Of a DNA stretch of 64,000 nt, positions 1-11,926 are shown piece by piece (within the stretch, counting starts at the first letter, position 1; each line of letters starts with the position of its first letter). This stretch comes from Methylomagnum ishizawai. Its GTDB lineage: Bacteria > Pseudomonadota > Gammaproteobacteria > Methylococcales > Methylomonadaceae. The stretch lies in the NCBI GenBank assembly GCA_945861705.1, contig CAMAVM010000006.1:38274-102273 (forward strand). Reading direction: 5' to 3'. The notes under the pieces were generated by a model, which did no database searches, had not been told where the DNA came from, and saw nothing but the letters and a program-made list of their open reading frames with translations. A program made the translations under genes and the position numbers.

Positions 1-58
1 GAGGTAATTCAGCAATAATTCAAACAATTTTTGAAGCAAAATAAGTTTTTTCTAAAAA

Positions 59-535
59 CTACCTACAATCAAGCTTACTGTTGCCCATCCCAAAAGACTC
101 CGCCAACATCAGCATCACGCCCAAAGTAATCGCCGAATCCGCAATGTTGAAGGCGGGCCAGTGCCAATCGTTGTAGTAAACATCGAGGAAGTCGATGACG
201 TAACCGTAGGCCAAGCGGTCGATGAGGTTGCCGACTGCCCCGCCTAATACTAAGGACAGAGCCACGGCGAGCAAGGTTTCATGCTTTTGCAGGCGTGTTA
301 ACCATATCGATAATACGATACTGATAATCAGAGCTAAGGCGGCAAAAAACCAGCGTTGCCAGCCGCCCGCTTCGCTCAGGAAACTGAATGCAGCACCGGT
401 ATTATGCACGTAAGTGAGGTTAAAATACGGCATCAGCGGGATGGATTCGTAAAGCTGCATTGAGTTATCAACCAGCAGCTTGCCGGCTTGGTCTAGGACG
501 ATTGCCAGTAAGGAAAGCCATAGCCATTTCAACAT
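59..535 (-). CDS. lspA: Lipoprotein signal peptidase (signal peptidase II)
   Basis: Inner-membrane aspartyl protease that removes the signal peptide from prolipoproteins after diacylglyceryl transfer. The product is 158 aa with four hydrophobic segments. The family blocks are visible: the NTGAAFS stretch near residues 45-51, GNLIDR at 102-107, D115 in YVIDF and D133 in FNIADSAI; the last two Asp are the expected catalytic pair. I chose the ATG at 535 because GAGGTGGGC stands just before it. A longer reading from 580 would overlap ileS and add a non-family N-terminus. It lies 7 bp after ileS, the usual ileS-lspA order, so it is probably the last gene seen of a murJ-independent ribF-ileS-lspA transcript. 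Confidence 0.96.
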   Translation of the reverse strand: MLKWLWLSLLAIVLDQAGKLLVDNSMQLYESIPLMPYFNLTYVHNTGAAFSFLSEAGGWQRWFFAALALIISIVLSIWLTRLQKHETLLAVALSLVLGGAVGNLIDRLAYGYVIDFLDVYYNDWHWPAFNIADSAITLGVMLMLAESFGMGNSKLDCR

Positions 536-542
536 GCCCACC

Positions 543-3374
543 TCACGCATAGCGGCGGTGTTCGCCCGCACCGTCAACATTTTCTATGCACCTGCCGCAT
601 AATTCGGTATGCTCCTTATGTTCGCCGACATCATAATGCTGATGCCAGCAGCGGACACATTTGGGATGTTCTGAAACCAGCACTTTTAGCTTAACTCCTT
701 CGAGTTCGGTTTGGATGGCATCAGCAGGACTGAATTGTTCAGCAATGACGGAAGCGTTAGAGGTGATAAAAACGAAATGTAGCTCGTTTTCCAGTTTATT
801 TAACAACTTAAAATAGCCATCACTACAGTACAGTTCAACTTCTGCGTTTAATGATGATCCGATGTCGCCTTTTGCTCGACTTTTTTCGAGTTCCTTGCTG
901 ACCACCGACCTTATCTCCATTATTTTTTGCCAAAACTCACGGCTCATCGCCGGCTGGGCATCCAATTCAACCAAGCCTTGATACCACGTTTCCAGGAACA
1001 CCGATTCACCCCGTTTGCCCGGCATATACGACCAGATTTCATCGGCGGTGTAGCTGATAATCGGTGCCAACCAACGCACCAAGGCTTCCAAGACATGGAA
1101 CAATGCTGTTTGCGTGGAACGCCGCGCCAAACCGCTAGTTTTTGCAGTGTATTGTCGGTCTTTGGTGACATCAAGGTAGAAACTGCTCAAGTCGATGGCG
1201 CAAAAATTGTGTACTTTCTGGTAAATTTGCTGGAACTGGTAGGCTCCGTAATGGGCGATGACTTCTTCCTGTAACAGATAAGCCCTGTCCATGATCCAGC
1301 GATCCAACGCCAATAAGTCTTTAGTAGCCACCAAATCTTGAGTGGGATCAAAATCATTCAAGTTAGATAATAAAAACCGCGCCGTATTACGCAAACGGCG
1401 ATAACCGTCGGAAGTTCGGCTAAGGATTTCATTAGATACCGACATCTCGCCACGATAATCCGTGGAAGCTACCCATAAGCGCAACACATCCGCACCCAAA
1501 TCCTTCATAACCGATTGCGGCGCAACCACATTGCCTTTGGATTTGGACATTTTTTTGCCTTCGGCATCGACGGTAAAGCCATGCGTCAACACCGCCTTAT
1601 ACGGCGCAACGCCATTTTTGGCTACTGATGTTAATAATGAAGATTGAAACCAACCACGATGTTGGTCTGAGCCTTCCAAATACAAATCCGCAGGAAAAAC
1701 CAGTTGGTCGTGCTTATCGAGGACGCAGGCGTGAGTGACACCGGAATCAAACCAAACATCCAGGGTATCGGTCATTTTCTGGTATTGCTCGGCTTCTGTC
1801 CCTAGTAAGTCAGCAGCATCCAGTTCAAACCAGGCATCTATGCCCTTTTGCTCGATGCGTTTGGCGACTTGTTCGATTAACTCCCCTGTTCGCGGATGCA
1901 ATTCGCCCGTTTCCTTATCGACAAAAAACGCAATGGGTACGCCCCAGGTGCGTTGCCTGGAAATGCACCAATCTGGGCGGCCTTCCAGCATACTTTCAAT
2001 CCGCGCTTGCCCCCAATCCGGGATCCATTCGACACGCTTGATTTCGCTCAACGCCTGATCGCGCAGGCCGTTTTGTTCCATCGAGATAAACCATTGCGGC
2101 GTGGCCCTAAAGATAATCGGGGTTTTATGCCGCCAGCAATGCGGATAACTGTGCAGGATGGCATGGTTATGGAGCAAGTTGCCTTTGGATTCCAAAACCT
2201 CCAATACATGCTTATTGGCACTGAACACATGTTCGCCAGCAAACAACTCGGTGCTAGGCAAGAACACGCCATCGCCGCCCACGGGGTTTTCAACGGGCAG
2301 GTTATATTTCAGGCCAACACTATAATCATCCTGACCGTGACCGGGTGCCGTATGCACCGCACCCGTACCTGCCTCGGTCGTCACATGGTCACCGAGAATG
2401 ACCGGCACTTGCCTATCGTAAAAGGGGTGTTGCAGCAACTGGTGTTCCAATGCCGCGCCCTTGCAATAAGCGATAACGCGATAATCTGTGATCTCATAGC
2501 GCGACATGGCATCTTTAAGCAAAGCCTCAGCTAACACCAAGCGCTCCTTATGACCGTCTCTTTCACACTGCACCACAGCGTATTCAAGGTCGGCATTCAG
2601 GGCAACCGCTTGGTTGGCGGGTAATGTCCACGACGTGGTCGTCCAGATGACAACTGATAACGCGCCTACGCCTTCGTGTTCCGGCACATGATGGCAGGCC
2701 GTCATGAAGCTGGCTTCATCAACCACCGGGAAGCGCACATCAATGGCGGGCGAATGTTTGTCTTCGTATTCAACTTCGGCTTCAGCTAGGGCAGAACCGC
2801 AATCGGTGCACCAATGCACTGGCTTTGCGCCTTTGGTAATATGGCCTTTCTGGGCGATGCTGCCCAGGGTGCGGACGATGTCAGCTTCAAAGGCAAAGTC
2901 CATGGTGAGATAAGGTTTGTCCCAATCGCCCAAGATGCCCAGCCGGATGAAGGCTTCCTTTTGGATGGCAACTTGTTTTCCAGCATATTCACGACAAGCT
3001 TTACGGAACACGTCGGGCGCAACTTTTGCACCCGCTTTGCCGATTTTCTTTTCCACTTGTAATTCGATAGGCAAGCCGTGGCAATCCCAGCCCGGCACAT
3101 AAGGCGCATCGAAACCGCTTAAGGTTTTGGATTTGACGATGAAATCTTTCAGTACCTTATTGACTGCATGACCGATATGGATTTCGCCATTGGCATAAGG
3201 CGGACCATCATGCAGGATAAATTTGGGACGGCCTTGGGTTGCTGCCCTAATGGCTTGATATAATTCGCCTTCCTGCCAATGTTTTAACCGCTCCGGCTCA
3301 CGCTGTGCCAGATTGCCCTTCATGGGGAACGCGGTATTGGGTAAATTGAGAGTGCTTTTATAATCCAAAGTCAT
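543..3374 (-). CDS. ileS: Isoleucyl-tRNA synthetase
   Basis: Charges tRNA-Ile with isoleucine and edits misactivated valine in the cytoplasm. At 943 aa it has normal bacterial class I IleRS length. The HIGH motif is at residues 66-69, the KMSKS loop ([10 protein letters not shown]) lies around residue 605, and a C-terminal zinc-binding module has Cys pairs at about 906/909 and 926/929. The N-terminus (DYKSTLNLP...FPMKG) matches the family start. Its ATG overlaps the ribF stop as ATGA, so translation of the two genes is probably coupled, and lspA follows 7 bp downstream. Confidence 0.98.
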   Translation of the reverse strand: MTLDYKSTLNLPNTAFPMKGNLAQREPERLKHWQEGELYQAIRAATQGRPKFILHDGPPYANGEIHIGHAVNKVLKDFIVKSKTLSGFDAPYVPGWDCHGLPIELQVEKKIGKAGAKVAPDVFRKACREYAGKQVAIQKEAFIRLGILGDWDKPYLTMDFAFEADIVRTLGSIAQKGHITKGAKPVHWCTDCGSALAEAEVEYEDKHSPAIDVRFPVVDEASFMTACHHVPEHEGVGALSVVIWTTTSWTLPANQAVALNADLEYAVVQCERDGHKERLVLAEALLKDAMSRYEITDYRVIAYCKGAALEHQLLQHPFYDRQVPVILGDHVTTEAGTGAVHTAPGHGQDDYSVGLKYNLPVENPVGGDGVFLPSTELFAGEHVFSANKHVLEVLESKGNLLHNHAILHSYPHCWRHKTPIIFRATPQWFISMEQNGLRDQALSEIKRVEWIPDWGQARIESMLEGRPDWCISRQRTWGVPIAFFVDKETGELHPRTGELIEQVAKRIEQKGIDAWFELDAADLLGTEAEQYQKMTDTLDVWFDSGVTHACVLDKHDQLVFPADLYLEGSDQHRGWFQSSLLTSVAKNGVAPYKAVLTHGFTVDAEGKKMSKSKGNVVAPQSVMKDLGADVLRLWVASTDYRGEMSVSNEILSRTSDGYRRLRNTARFLLSNLNDFDPTQDLVATKDLLALDRWIMDRAYLLQEEVIAHYGAYQFQQIYQKVHNFCAIDLSSFYLDVTKDRQYTAKTSGLARRSTQTALFHVLEALVRWLAPIISYTADEIWSYMPGKRGESVFLETWYQGLVELDAQPAMSREFWQKIMEIRSVVSKELEKSRAKGDIGSSLNAEVELYCSDGYFKLLNKLENELHFVFITSNASVIAEQFSPADAIQTELEGVKLKVLVSEHPKCVRCWHQHYDVGEHKEHTELCGRCIENVDGAGEHRRYA

Positions 3375-4324
3375 AATCCATCGTCTTCTATTGTTTGTGC
3401 GGCAAAAATCTTTTTGGCCTCGGCCACATCATCTACTATCTGTTCTTTGAGTTCGTCCACGGTCTGAAACCGCCGCTCTGCCCTAATTTTTTGTTTAAAA
3501 TGCACTGTCACCTTATAGCCGTAGATGTCCCCATTAAAGTCGAACAAGTGAGTTTCCAATACGACCTTATTGCTGCCGTCAACGGTTGGACGAACTCCGA
3601 TATTGGCTACACCTTCGATTCTCAAATCATCTATACCCGTCATGGTGACGGCAAAGACTCCGCTGAAAGGAAGATTATTTCTAGCTATCCTGATATTGGC
3701 AGTTGGGTAACCTATCGTCCTGCCGCGCTTATCACCGTGGATAACTCGCCCACAAATTGAATAGCAATAACCCAGCATGGATTCAGCCTTTTCCAAATCG
3801 CCTATAGCTAGAGCATTTCTAATCAAGGTGCTGCTGACCCGCAGGCCATCAACTTGTAAGGAGCCGGTATCTTGCACCCTAAAACCGTGTACATCACTTT
3901 TCGCTTTAAGCATGGCAAAATCGCCTTGCCTAGCTTTACCAAAACGAAAATCATCACCAATCACCAGATGTTTGACATTCAGGCGTTTAACCAACACCTC
4001 ATCAATAAACTGTCCGGCATCATAGTTAGCCAGTCGTTTATTAAATCGCACTATGACTAAATCATCAACGGGCAGTTTCGCAAACTGCGCGACTTTCTCC
4101 CGTAAGCGCGTCAATCTTGGCGGAGCTTTATCCCCTAAAAAGTATTCCAGGGGTTGTGGCTCAAAAATCAGGATGACGACGGGTAAGTTTAGTGATTTAC
4201 CACGTTCAGCCAACTTATCTATCACCGCTTTGTGACCTAAATGAACGCCGTCAAAATTCCCTATGGTTAGAACGCAGCCATTTTTGAAAGCTTGCGTACG
4301 CGGTATTCCTCTAATTAAGCGCAT
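3371..4324 (-). CDS. ribF: Bifunctional riboflavin kinase / FAD synthetase
   Basis: Converts riboflavin to FMN and then to FAD. The product is 317 aa. The N-terminal nucleotidyltransferase domain shows [10 protein letters not shown] near residues 22-31, and the C-terminal flavokinase domain shows [12 protein letters not shown] chose the ATG at 4324 because MRLIRGI is the usual family N-terminus. An upstream GTG at 4363 would add 13 unlike residues and overlap murJ. No clear Shine-Dalgarno precedes 4324. It lies 16 bp after murJ and overlaps ileS by 4 bp, as in many gammaproteobacteria. Confidence 0.96.
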   Translation of the reverse strand: MRLIRGIPRTQAFKNGCVLTIGNFDGVHLGHKAVIDKLAERGKSLNLPVVILIFEPQPLEYFLGDKAPPRLTRLREKVAQFAKLPVDDLVIVRFNKRLANYDAGQFIDEVLVKRLNVKHLVIGDDFRFGKARQGDFAMLKAKSDVHGFRVQDTGSLQVDGLRVSSTLIRNALAIGDLEKAESMLGYCYSICGRVIHGDKRGRTIGYPTANIRIARNNLPFSGVFAVTMTGIDDLRIEGVANIGVRPTVDGSNKVVLETHLFDFNGDIYGYKVTVHFKQKIRAERRFQTVDELKEQIVDDVAEAKKIFAAQTIEDDGL

Positions 4325-4340
4325 GAATGGGCTGATAGAA

Positions 4341-5885
4341 TCAAAAGCTGGCGATTTTATCACTTGTGCCCGTCAAATGCCTTAGTCTCAGGCCAGAAAG
4401 TGTTAATGTCAGCACATACAAGAAACAACCAATGCTAATCCACTTAAACAAATTGATTATTCTGTCTGTAGTACCCCACTGACTCCACCAACCATTCTCA
4501 ACAAAGTAACACAAGCAAACCGCCATGACCGTGCTTGCCAACGTAACGCGACCCAAAAACAGTAACCAACCGAGTCCAGGTTGGTAGGCATTTTCTTGCA
4601 ATAATTTGTTCAACAGCAATGCTGCATTAAGCAATGCGCCCAGTGATGTTGCCAGTGCTAGTCCAGCATGTGCCAGCGGAATAACCAATACATTCAAAGC
4701 CAGACTGGTTATCATCGCAACCATGCCATAGCGAACGGGCGTATTCAAGTCATGACGTGAAGTAAAACCCGGCATCAGAATCTTGATAAAAAGGTAACCC
4801 AGCAAACCGACAGAATAGGCCTTTAAACTCTGCCCTGCTTTATGCACATCATTGATGGTGAATTCGTTATATTGGAACAAGGTTGACAGCATCGGTTCTG
4901 CTAGCACGAACAAGCCTATAGTGGCAGGCATCCCCACCAGAAACACCAAACGCAATCCCCAATCCAGCGTCGCCGAAAAAGCTATTGGATCGTTTGCAGC
5001 ATGATTATTGCTAAGATTAGGCAGGATTACCGTTGCCAACCCTAGCCCCAAAATCCCTAATGGAAATTCCACCAAACGGTCTGAATAATACAGCCAGGAC
5101 ACGCTGCCGCTGACTAGAAACGAAGCGACCAAGGCATCCAAAAGCAAATTGATCTGCGTGACCGACGCACTGAATATCGCTGGCAGCAGCCGTTTTATCA
5201 CAAGACTGACATCGGGATCTTTAAACTTAACCGTTAACCTGGGCAGCAAACCCAATTGCACAAGGCTGGGGACTTGAAACAGTAGCTGCAAAATCCCGGC
5301 CACAAACACGCCCCATGCCAACGCCGTAATCGGCACATCCATCAGCGGTGCAAGCCATAACGCTGCGGCAATCATACAGATGTTAAGAAAAATTGGTGTT
5401 AACGCTGGAATGGCATAGTGTTCATGTGCATTCAGTACTGCACCCGCAAACGCCACCAACACAATACATAAGCCGAATGGTAAGGTGATCCGCAATAAAG
5501 TCACCGCTAGCTCATACTGTGTCCATTGCCAAGCGAAACCCGGTGCCAATACCAGGACGAGCAAGGGAGCTAGAACCATTGCCACCAGCGTAACCAACAT
5601 AGCCCATGCCGCTAGCGTCCCTGCCGTCTTGCCAATGAATTGCCTTAAGGTGAGCTTGTCACCTTGGTGGTTAGCCATGACTGGCACAAGGGCATGGGCA
5701 AATGCCCCTTCGGTGAACAACCTACGCAAAAGGTTCGGAATTTTGAACGCCACAAAAAAAGCGTCGGTCGCCACATCCACTCCAAAAAGTCGGGCAATCA
5801 ACATATCCCGAACAAATCCCAACAGCCGGGAAGTCAATGTCATGCTGCTGACGACAACGGTCGCTTTAAAAAGCCGCTTGCCCAC
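4341..5885 (-). CDS. murJ: Lipid II flippase MurJ
   Basis: Polytopic inner-membrane flippase of the MOP superfamily that moves lipid II to the periplasmic face for peptidoglycan synthesis. The product is 514 aa with about 14 hydrophobic segments. The N-terminus (SSMTLTSRLLGFVRDMLIARLFG) and the GAFAHALVPV block are typical of MurJ. It is the first gene of the leftward murJ-ribF-ileS-lspA set and is divergent from rpsT across 98 bp, as in Escherichia coli and relatives. Confidence 0.96.
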   Translation of the reverse strand: MGKRLFKATVVVSSMTLTSRLLGFVRDMLIARLFGVDVATDAFFVAFKIPNLLRRLFTEGAFAHALVPVMANHQGDKLTLRQFIGKTAGTLAAWAMLVTLVAMVLAPLLVLVLAPGFAWQWTQYELAVTLLRITLPFGLCIVLVAFAGAVLNAHEHYAIPALTPIFLNICMIAAALWLAPLMDVPITALAWGVFVAGILQLLFQVPSLVQLGLLPRLTVKFKDPDVSLVIKRLLPAIFSASVTQINLLLDALVASFLVSGSVSWLYYSDRLVEFPLGILGLGLATVILPNLSNNHAANDPIAFSATLDWGLRLVFLVGMPATIGLFVLAEPMLSTLFQYNEFTINDVHKAGQSLKAYSVGLLGYLFIKILMPGFTSRHDLNTPVRYGMVAMITSLALNVLVIPLAHAGLALATSLGALLNAALLLNKLLQENAYQPGLGWLLFLGRVTLASTVMAVCLCYFVENGWWSQWGTTDRIINLFKWISIGCFLYVLTLTLSGLRLRHLTGTSDKIASF

Positions 5886-5916
5886 TACTTAATCCTGTTT
5901 GCGTAGCACGTAAATG

Positions 5917-5945
5917 TTGACAATGATAGCATTTATAATGATAAT
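5917..5945 (+). promoter_or_regulatory. Sigma70-type promoter of rpsT
   Basis: TTGACA at 5917-5922 and GATAAT at 5940-5945 are separated by 17 bp, about 40 bp before the rpsT start codon. The match to consensus is near perfect, and the position between the divergent murJ and rpsT genes supports it. Confidence 0.75.
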
Positions 5946-5983
5946 GCGCAGTCTGATAACTCACTTTGTAGAAACGACGCACT

Positions 5984-6247
5984 ATGGCTAATACAGCACA
6001 AGCTAAAAAACGCGCGAAACAAGCCGAAAAGAGCCGTGTTCGCAACGCAGGACAACGCAGCAATCTGCGTACTTTTATTAAGAAAGTACTTGCCGCCGTT
6101 AAAGCAGGCGACAAAGAGAAAGCCCAAGCCGCTTTCAATATTGCCCAACCGATTATCGATTCCGCCGTCAACAAAGGCATTATCCATAAAAACAAGGCAG
6201 CTCGTGGCAAGAGCCGTTTGAGCGCGAAAGTTAAAGCTGTAGCTTAG
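5984..6247 (+). CDS. rpsT: 30S ribosomal protein S20
   Basis: Primary binder of the 5' domain of 16S rRNA in the small subunit. The product is 87 aa and very basic, with the typical opening [20 protein letters not shown] and the C-terminal [14 protein letters not shown]. It stands alone on the plus strand with its own promoter and a strong terminator immediately after it, so it is monocistronic. It is divergent from murJ, the classical neighbour. Confidence 0.98.
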   Translation: MANTAQAKKRAKQAEKSRVRNAGQRSNLRTFIKKVLAAVKAGDKEKAQAAFNIAQPIIDSAVNKGIIHKNKAARGKSRLSAKVKAVA

Positions 6248-6263
6248 TTGCATCTAATTCAAT

Positions 6264-6302
6264 AAAAAAGGCCGCTACCCATTTGGGTAGCGGCCTTTTT
6301 TA
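6264..6302 (+). terminator. Rho-independent terminator of rpsT
   Basis: An A-rich arm followed by a ten-pair GC-rich stem (GGCCGCTACCC / GGGTAGCGGCC) closes on an ATTT loop, and a run of T follows. The A run on the left arm means it could also stop transcription arriving from the opposite strand. Confidence 0.9.
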
Positions 6303-6381
6303 TTGATCGGAATAAATAATCCGGTTTGTTTTGATACGATTTTAATCCGTCAAGATTTTAGCCTTATCCAGATCAACATCC

Positions 6382-7398
6382 TTACTTGCCACCCTCACGC
6401 TGCCAAGCCAGTAGTGGCATTAGCAACTGTTTTTTGGCCTTTTCGTCTGCACCGGAAGGTAATTTCCCAGCACCGTGTGCATTAATCCAAGCAGCAATAT
6501 CGTGCCATATTATGTTGGCTTGCAGATCGCGTAACAGCAAGTGATAGCCTTGTTGATAAAAACCAACGGTCTTCCCTTTCGTTCCTCTTAAGTAAAACCG
6601 CTTTAAAAAGGCAAAAATTGCCTCCTTGGGAATGATGTCGTCCCGATCACCGTACAATACTAAGATATTCCCGTTCAATAAATCTGCATTTTCAAATGCC
6701 GAATCCATTAAATTTGTTAACCCATACAAGGACTCTACACGGGTTTTTCTGAGTACCAGCGGATCACTATCCAACTCCCGCATCATCTCACGATTATCCG
6801 ACAACTTGGCTTCCACGCCCTCGCCACTCAAGGTCATCCAAGGCATCGTGTGAGACAGCGCCCAGAGCAAGGCTGTTTGATACCAAGGCATAATCTCCCT
6901 AGGCCAAACTGCAGGCGCAGCCAGAATAATGCCATCTACGGACGGCATACGCGCATCCCGAATAGCCGCCATTACGACAGCACCACCCATGCTTTCACCG
7001 AGCAAATAGACCGGAATGCCAGGGTAATGTTGCCTTATCTGTCTGACAAAATTTTGCAAATCGGTGGTATAGGCTTCACGCCCAGCCCAAAAGCCACGCT
7101 GCGGGGCAGCACCGAATCCGCGCTGGTCGTAAGTAAAACAGGCGATGCCTTGGGTGCTGAAATATTCTGCTGGTTGTCGCAGAAAATAGCCATAATCATT
7201 AAAGCCATGTACACCGACAATCACTGCTCGTGTTATACCCGTTTTTGGCAACCAACGGTGTAGCGGAAGCTGCAAACCATCATCGGTGAGGAAGTGTTGC
7301 TCGTGTAATTGCGGATTGTTCGTTTTGATACCAAGCGGATGCGCTTGCGGTTTACAACCGACCAACAATAAAAACAGCATAATGAAAAGCGTTCTCAT
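6382..7398 (-). CDS. Alpha/beta hydrolase lipoprotein (monoglyceride lipase / lysophospholipase-like)
   Basis: Serine hydrolase of the S33 / Hydrolase_4 type, probably acting on lysophospholipids or monoacylglycerols; the substrate cannot be read from sequence. The product is 338 aa. The N-terminus is a lipoprotein signal with lipobox LLVGC (Cys15). The nucleophile elbow GESMGG has Ser136; the acid (LYGDRDD) and the His (GYHLLLRD) follow in the expected order. It converges on rpsT and stands apart from proB by 125 bp, so it is probably a separate transcript. Confidence 0.82.
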   Translation of the reverse strand: MRTLFIMLFLLLVGCKPQAHPLGIKTNNPQLHEQHFLTDDGLQLPLHRWLPKTGITRAVIVGVHGFNDYGYFLRQPAEYFSTQGIACFTYDQRGFGAAPQRGFWAGREAYTTDLQNFVRQIRQHYPGIPVYLLGESMGGAVVMAAIRDARMPSVDGIILAAPAVWPREIMPWYQTALLWALSHTMPWMTLSGEGVEAKLSDNREMMRELDSDPLVLRKTRVESLYGLTNLMDSAFENADLLNGNILVLYGDRDDIIPKEAIFAFLKRFYLRGTKGKTVGFYQQGYHLLLRDLQANIIWHDIAAWINAHGAGKLPSGADEKAKKQLLMPLLAWQREGGK

Positions 7399-7523
7399 GT
7401 TGCAAGCCCCGTTTAATAGCGCGAGTTAAGCTTGAAAAGCGTTTGATGGAGGTAAAACCAGAATTGAAACCCTATGACTAGATTGACCTTAACCACATAC
7501 GCTAAGTTTAACCTAAAAGTGAA

Positions 7524-9669
<2,146 letters not shown>

Positions 9670-9699
9670 TCACAGTGTGGTATTTCAACCCGCTAAAAC

Positions 9700-9736
9700 A
9701 AAAAAAGCCCCGTCATTTATATGAGCGGAGCTTTTT
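9700..9736 (-). terminator. Hairpin with T-run after rpmA
   Basis: On the minus strand AAAAAGCTCCG(C)TCA pairs with TGACGGGGCTTTTTTT, with one bulged C and one G-U pair, followed by a T-run. It sits between rpmA and obgE and is likely to be a partial terminator that lets L21/L27 be made in excess of Obg. Confidence 0.7.
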
Positions 9737-9776
9737 GCAAACAGAGCCTGTTGCCAACAACGCAACAGAGGATGTC

Positions 9777-10034
9777 CTATGCAGCCACAATACTAACAAA
9801 TTGACGGCTTTTTGAACCTTTTACTTCAAACACAACTTTGCCATCAGCGGTTGCGAACAGGGTATGGTCTTTGCCACAACCCATATTTACACCCGGATGA
9901 AAACGGGTGCCACGTTGACGGACGATGATATTACCCGCTATGACGCTTTCACCACCGAAACGCTTTACACCTAATCTTTTTGCATTGGAGTCGCGACCAT
10001 TACGGGTACTACCTCCAGCTTTCTTATGAGCCAT
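9777..10034 (-). CDS. rpmA: 50S ribosomal protein L27
   Basis: Large-subunit protein whose N-terminal tail reaches the peptidyl-transferase centre. The product is 85 aa and begins [20 protein letters not shown], the classical form without the cleavable N-terminal extension of Firmicutes. It lies 15 bp after rplU and is followed by a terminator-like hairpin before obgE. Confidence 0.98.
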   Translation of the reverse strand: MAHKKAGGSTRNGRDSNAKRLGVKRFGGESVIAGNIIVRQRGTRFHPGVNMGCGKDHTLFATADGKVVFEVKGSKSRQFVSIVAA

Positions 10035-10049
10035 CTTTAACTCCTGCTT

Positions 10050-10361
10050 TTAAGCGGAAATGCCAGAAATCTGGATTTCTGTATAGTACTGACGATGCCC
10101 CATCTGTTTCATATGGTGCTTCCGCCTTCTGAATTTAATGATCTTGATTTTGTCGTGTCGCCCTTGAGATAACACAGTAGCCGTAACTTTAGCGCCCTCT
10201 ATATAAGGTAGGCCGACTTTGACAGCATCATCTGACTGAAACATTAGCACCTTATCGAACTCAATACTGTCACCGATGCCAAGCTCAAGCTTTTCTACCT
10301 TTAAGTACGTGCCTTCCTCAACACGGTACTGTTTACCACCTGTTTGAATTACCGCATACAT
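10050..10361 (-). CDS. rplU: 50S ribosomal protein L21
   Basis: Large-subunit protein that binds 23S rRNA. The product is 103 aa; it starts [17 protein letters not shown] and contains the family block [21 protein letters not shown]. It is the first gene of the rplU-rpmA-obgE-proB group and is divergent from ispB, the same arrangement as in E. coli. Confidence 0.98.
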   Translation of the reverse strand: MYAVIQTGGKQYRVEEGTYLKVEKLELGIGDSIEFDKVLMFQSDDAVKVGLPYIEGAKVTATVLSQGRHDKIKIIKFRRRKHHMKQMGHRQYYTEIQISGISA

Positions 10362-10406
10362 CGGTCACAACTCCATAAAGCATTAACTTACTAAGATTAA
10401 CCTGTA

Positions 10407-10435
10407 ATTGTATTTTTAAAACCGTCCCACGTCAA
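10407..10435 (-). promoter_or_regulatory. Sigma70-type promoter of rplU-rpmA
   Basis: On the minus strand TTGACG (10430-10435) and TACAAT (10407-10412) are separated by exactly 17 bp, about 45 bp upstream of the rplU start codon. Confidence 0.7.
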
Positions 10436-10521
10436 ATCAATATTCTGTTAATTTAGCTGTTGGTAATAAAACAATCTTCAAAACCTCCCCTCGTTATCGT
10501 TAAACATTACAATTATTTAGG

Positions 10522-10552
10522 TTGAGTTATTCATCGTGTATTCAGTTATAAT
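10522..10552 (+). promoter_or_regulatory. Possible promoter of ispB
   Basis: A perfect TATAAT at 10547-10552 lies 58 bp before the ispB ATG. The best -35 candidate, TTGAGT at 10522-10527, has a long 19 bp spacer, so the -35 assignment is weak. Confidence 0.45.
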
Positions 10553-10610
10553 GCCGTGTTTTATTTTTTGCAGTAGTTGTTGAACTTCGACTTGCTCACT
10601 TTACTAAATA

Positions 10611-11615
10611 ATGTCATCTATTTTACATACCAGCGCAACAGATACTATTGACTTTGATTCCATCAAACGGTTGACTGCTGACGAAGCCAAGGCCGTCGAT
10701 TCGCTGATTATCAATCAGCTTAGTTCCGATGTGCTGCTCATCAACCAAATGGGGCATTATATCGTCAACAATGGCGGCAAACGCTTACGCCCGATGCTAT
10801 TACTGCTTGCCGCTAAAGCCTTAGGCCAGATTAATCATAATCATCTGGTGTTGGCCGCGGTAATTGAGTTTATCCACACAGCTACGCTGCTACACGACGA
10901 CGTGGTGGACGAATCAGACCTGCGTCGCGGCCAACAATCTGCGAATGCGGTCTGGGGCAATGCTGCCAGTGTGCTTGTTGGTGACTATCTGTATTCGAGC
11001 GCATTTGAGATGATGGTGCGTACCAACATTATGCGCGTCATGGAAATCCTTTCCAAGACCACCACCGCCATTGCCGAAGGCGAAGTACTACAACTACTTA
11101 ACTGCAACAATCCCGAAACGACAGAAGAAAAATATTTGGAAGTCATCTCCAGAAAAACGGCTATCTTGTTCAGCGCGGCGACCAGATTAGCTGCGGTGGT
11201 ATCCAATGCTAATGCCGAAGTTGAAGAAAAACTCTCTCAATATGGACAACATCTTGGCATTGCCTTCCAATTAATCGACGATGCCCTAGACTACAAAGCC
11301 ACCAAAGAAGAGCTAGGCAAAAACCTTGGTGACGACCTCGCCGAAGGCAAGCCCACTTTACCCTTGATTTACGCCATCAAAAACAGCAGTCTATCAGAAG
11401 CCAATGTGATTATTGATGCCATAAAAAATGGTAATCGTGACGCATTCAATGAAGTCTACGCCATCGTAAAAAGCAGCAAAGCCATTGAGTACACTGAACA
11501 ACGCGCTAACGAGGAAGCCCAAAAAGCGATGGCCGCGTTAGATGTTTTACCGAACAGCGAGTACAAACAAGCTTTGTTAGCTTTGGCAAGTTTTTCTGTG
11601 CAACGTAGTTATTGA
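10611..11615 (+). CDS. ispB: Octaprenyl diphosphate synthase (trans-isoprenyl diphosphate synthase)
   Basis: Adds isopentenyl units to farnesyl diphosphate to make the ubiquinone side chain; the chain length cannot be read with certainty. The product is 334 aa. The first Asp-rich motif is LLHDDVVDESDLRRG, the second is QLIDDALDYK, and GGKRLRPML near the N-terminus binds the diphosphate. It is divergent from rplU as in E. coli. It probably works with the UbiA prenyltransferase encoded later in this window. Confidence 0.95.
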   Translation: MSSILHTSATDTIDFDSIKRLTADEAKAVDSLIINQLSSDVLLINQMGHYIVNNGGKRLRPMLLLLAAKALGQINHNHLVLAAVIEFIHTATLLHDDVVDESDLRRGQQSANAVWGNAASVLVGDYLYSSAFEMMVRTNIMRVMEILSKTTTAIAEGEVLQLLNCNNPETTEEKYLEVISRKTAILFSAATRLAAVVSNANAEVEEKLSQYGQHLGIAFQLIDDALDYKATKEELGKNLGDDLAEGKPTLPLIYAIKNSSLSEANVIIDAIKNGNRDAFNEVYAIVKSSKAIEYTEQRANEEAQKAMAALDVLPNSEYKQALLALASFSVQRSY

Positions 11616-11704
11616 GAGAATTACCATATCAATTAATCAATGGGCGTTCCTCAAAAAAGCGGATTCCCTAAAATGAAGGTTGATATTCCAAGTTTAACAA
11701 ATAC

Positions 11705-11903
11705 ATGATAAAAGCAGACATATTGACAAATGAATTTTTAGTTCAGTTTGATTTGGATACTGATTGCCTTTTAATTTTCACTATTCATCAAGGAAATGTG
11801 ATCATCTGGCGCATCTAAATGGGTGGGAGAAACAATATTACTGCTAATTCCTGAAATGAGAGAAAAATTATTTCACATTGACGATGATCTTACGTTGGAT
11901 TAA
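11705..11903 (+). pseudogene. Possible frameshifted small gene of unknown function
   Basis: The 311 bp gap between ispB and the DHH gene holds an ATG reading frame (11705-11818, 37 codons, rich in Asp, Leu and Ile). Near 11811 a +1 frame change continues without interruption as ASKWVGETILLLIPEMR... to a stop at 11903. The two parts together would make a protein of about 65 aa. I recognise no family. It may be a decayed gene, a sequencing indel, or chance. Confidence 0.3.
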
Positions 11904-11926
11904 TTTCCGAAACAAACCGTTCCCCT

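Noticed and set aside
1896..2534. 212-codon plus-strand frame opposite ileS
   Set aside because: It is antisense to an intact, well-conserved gene and is explained as a shadow of its codon pattern.
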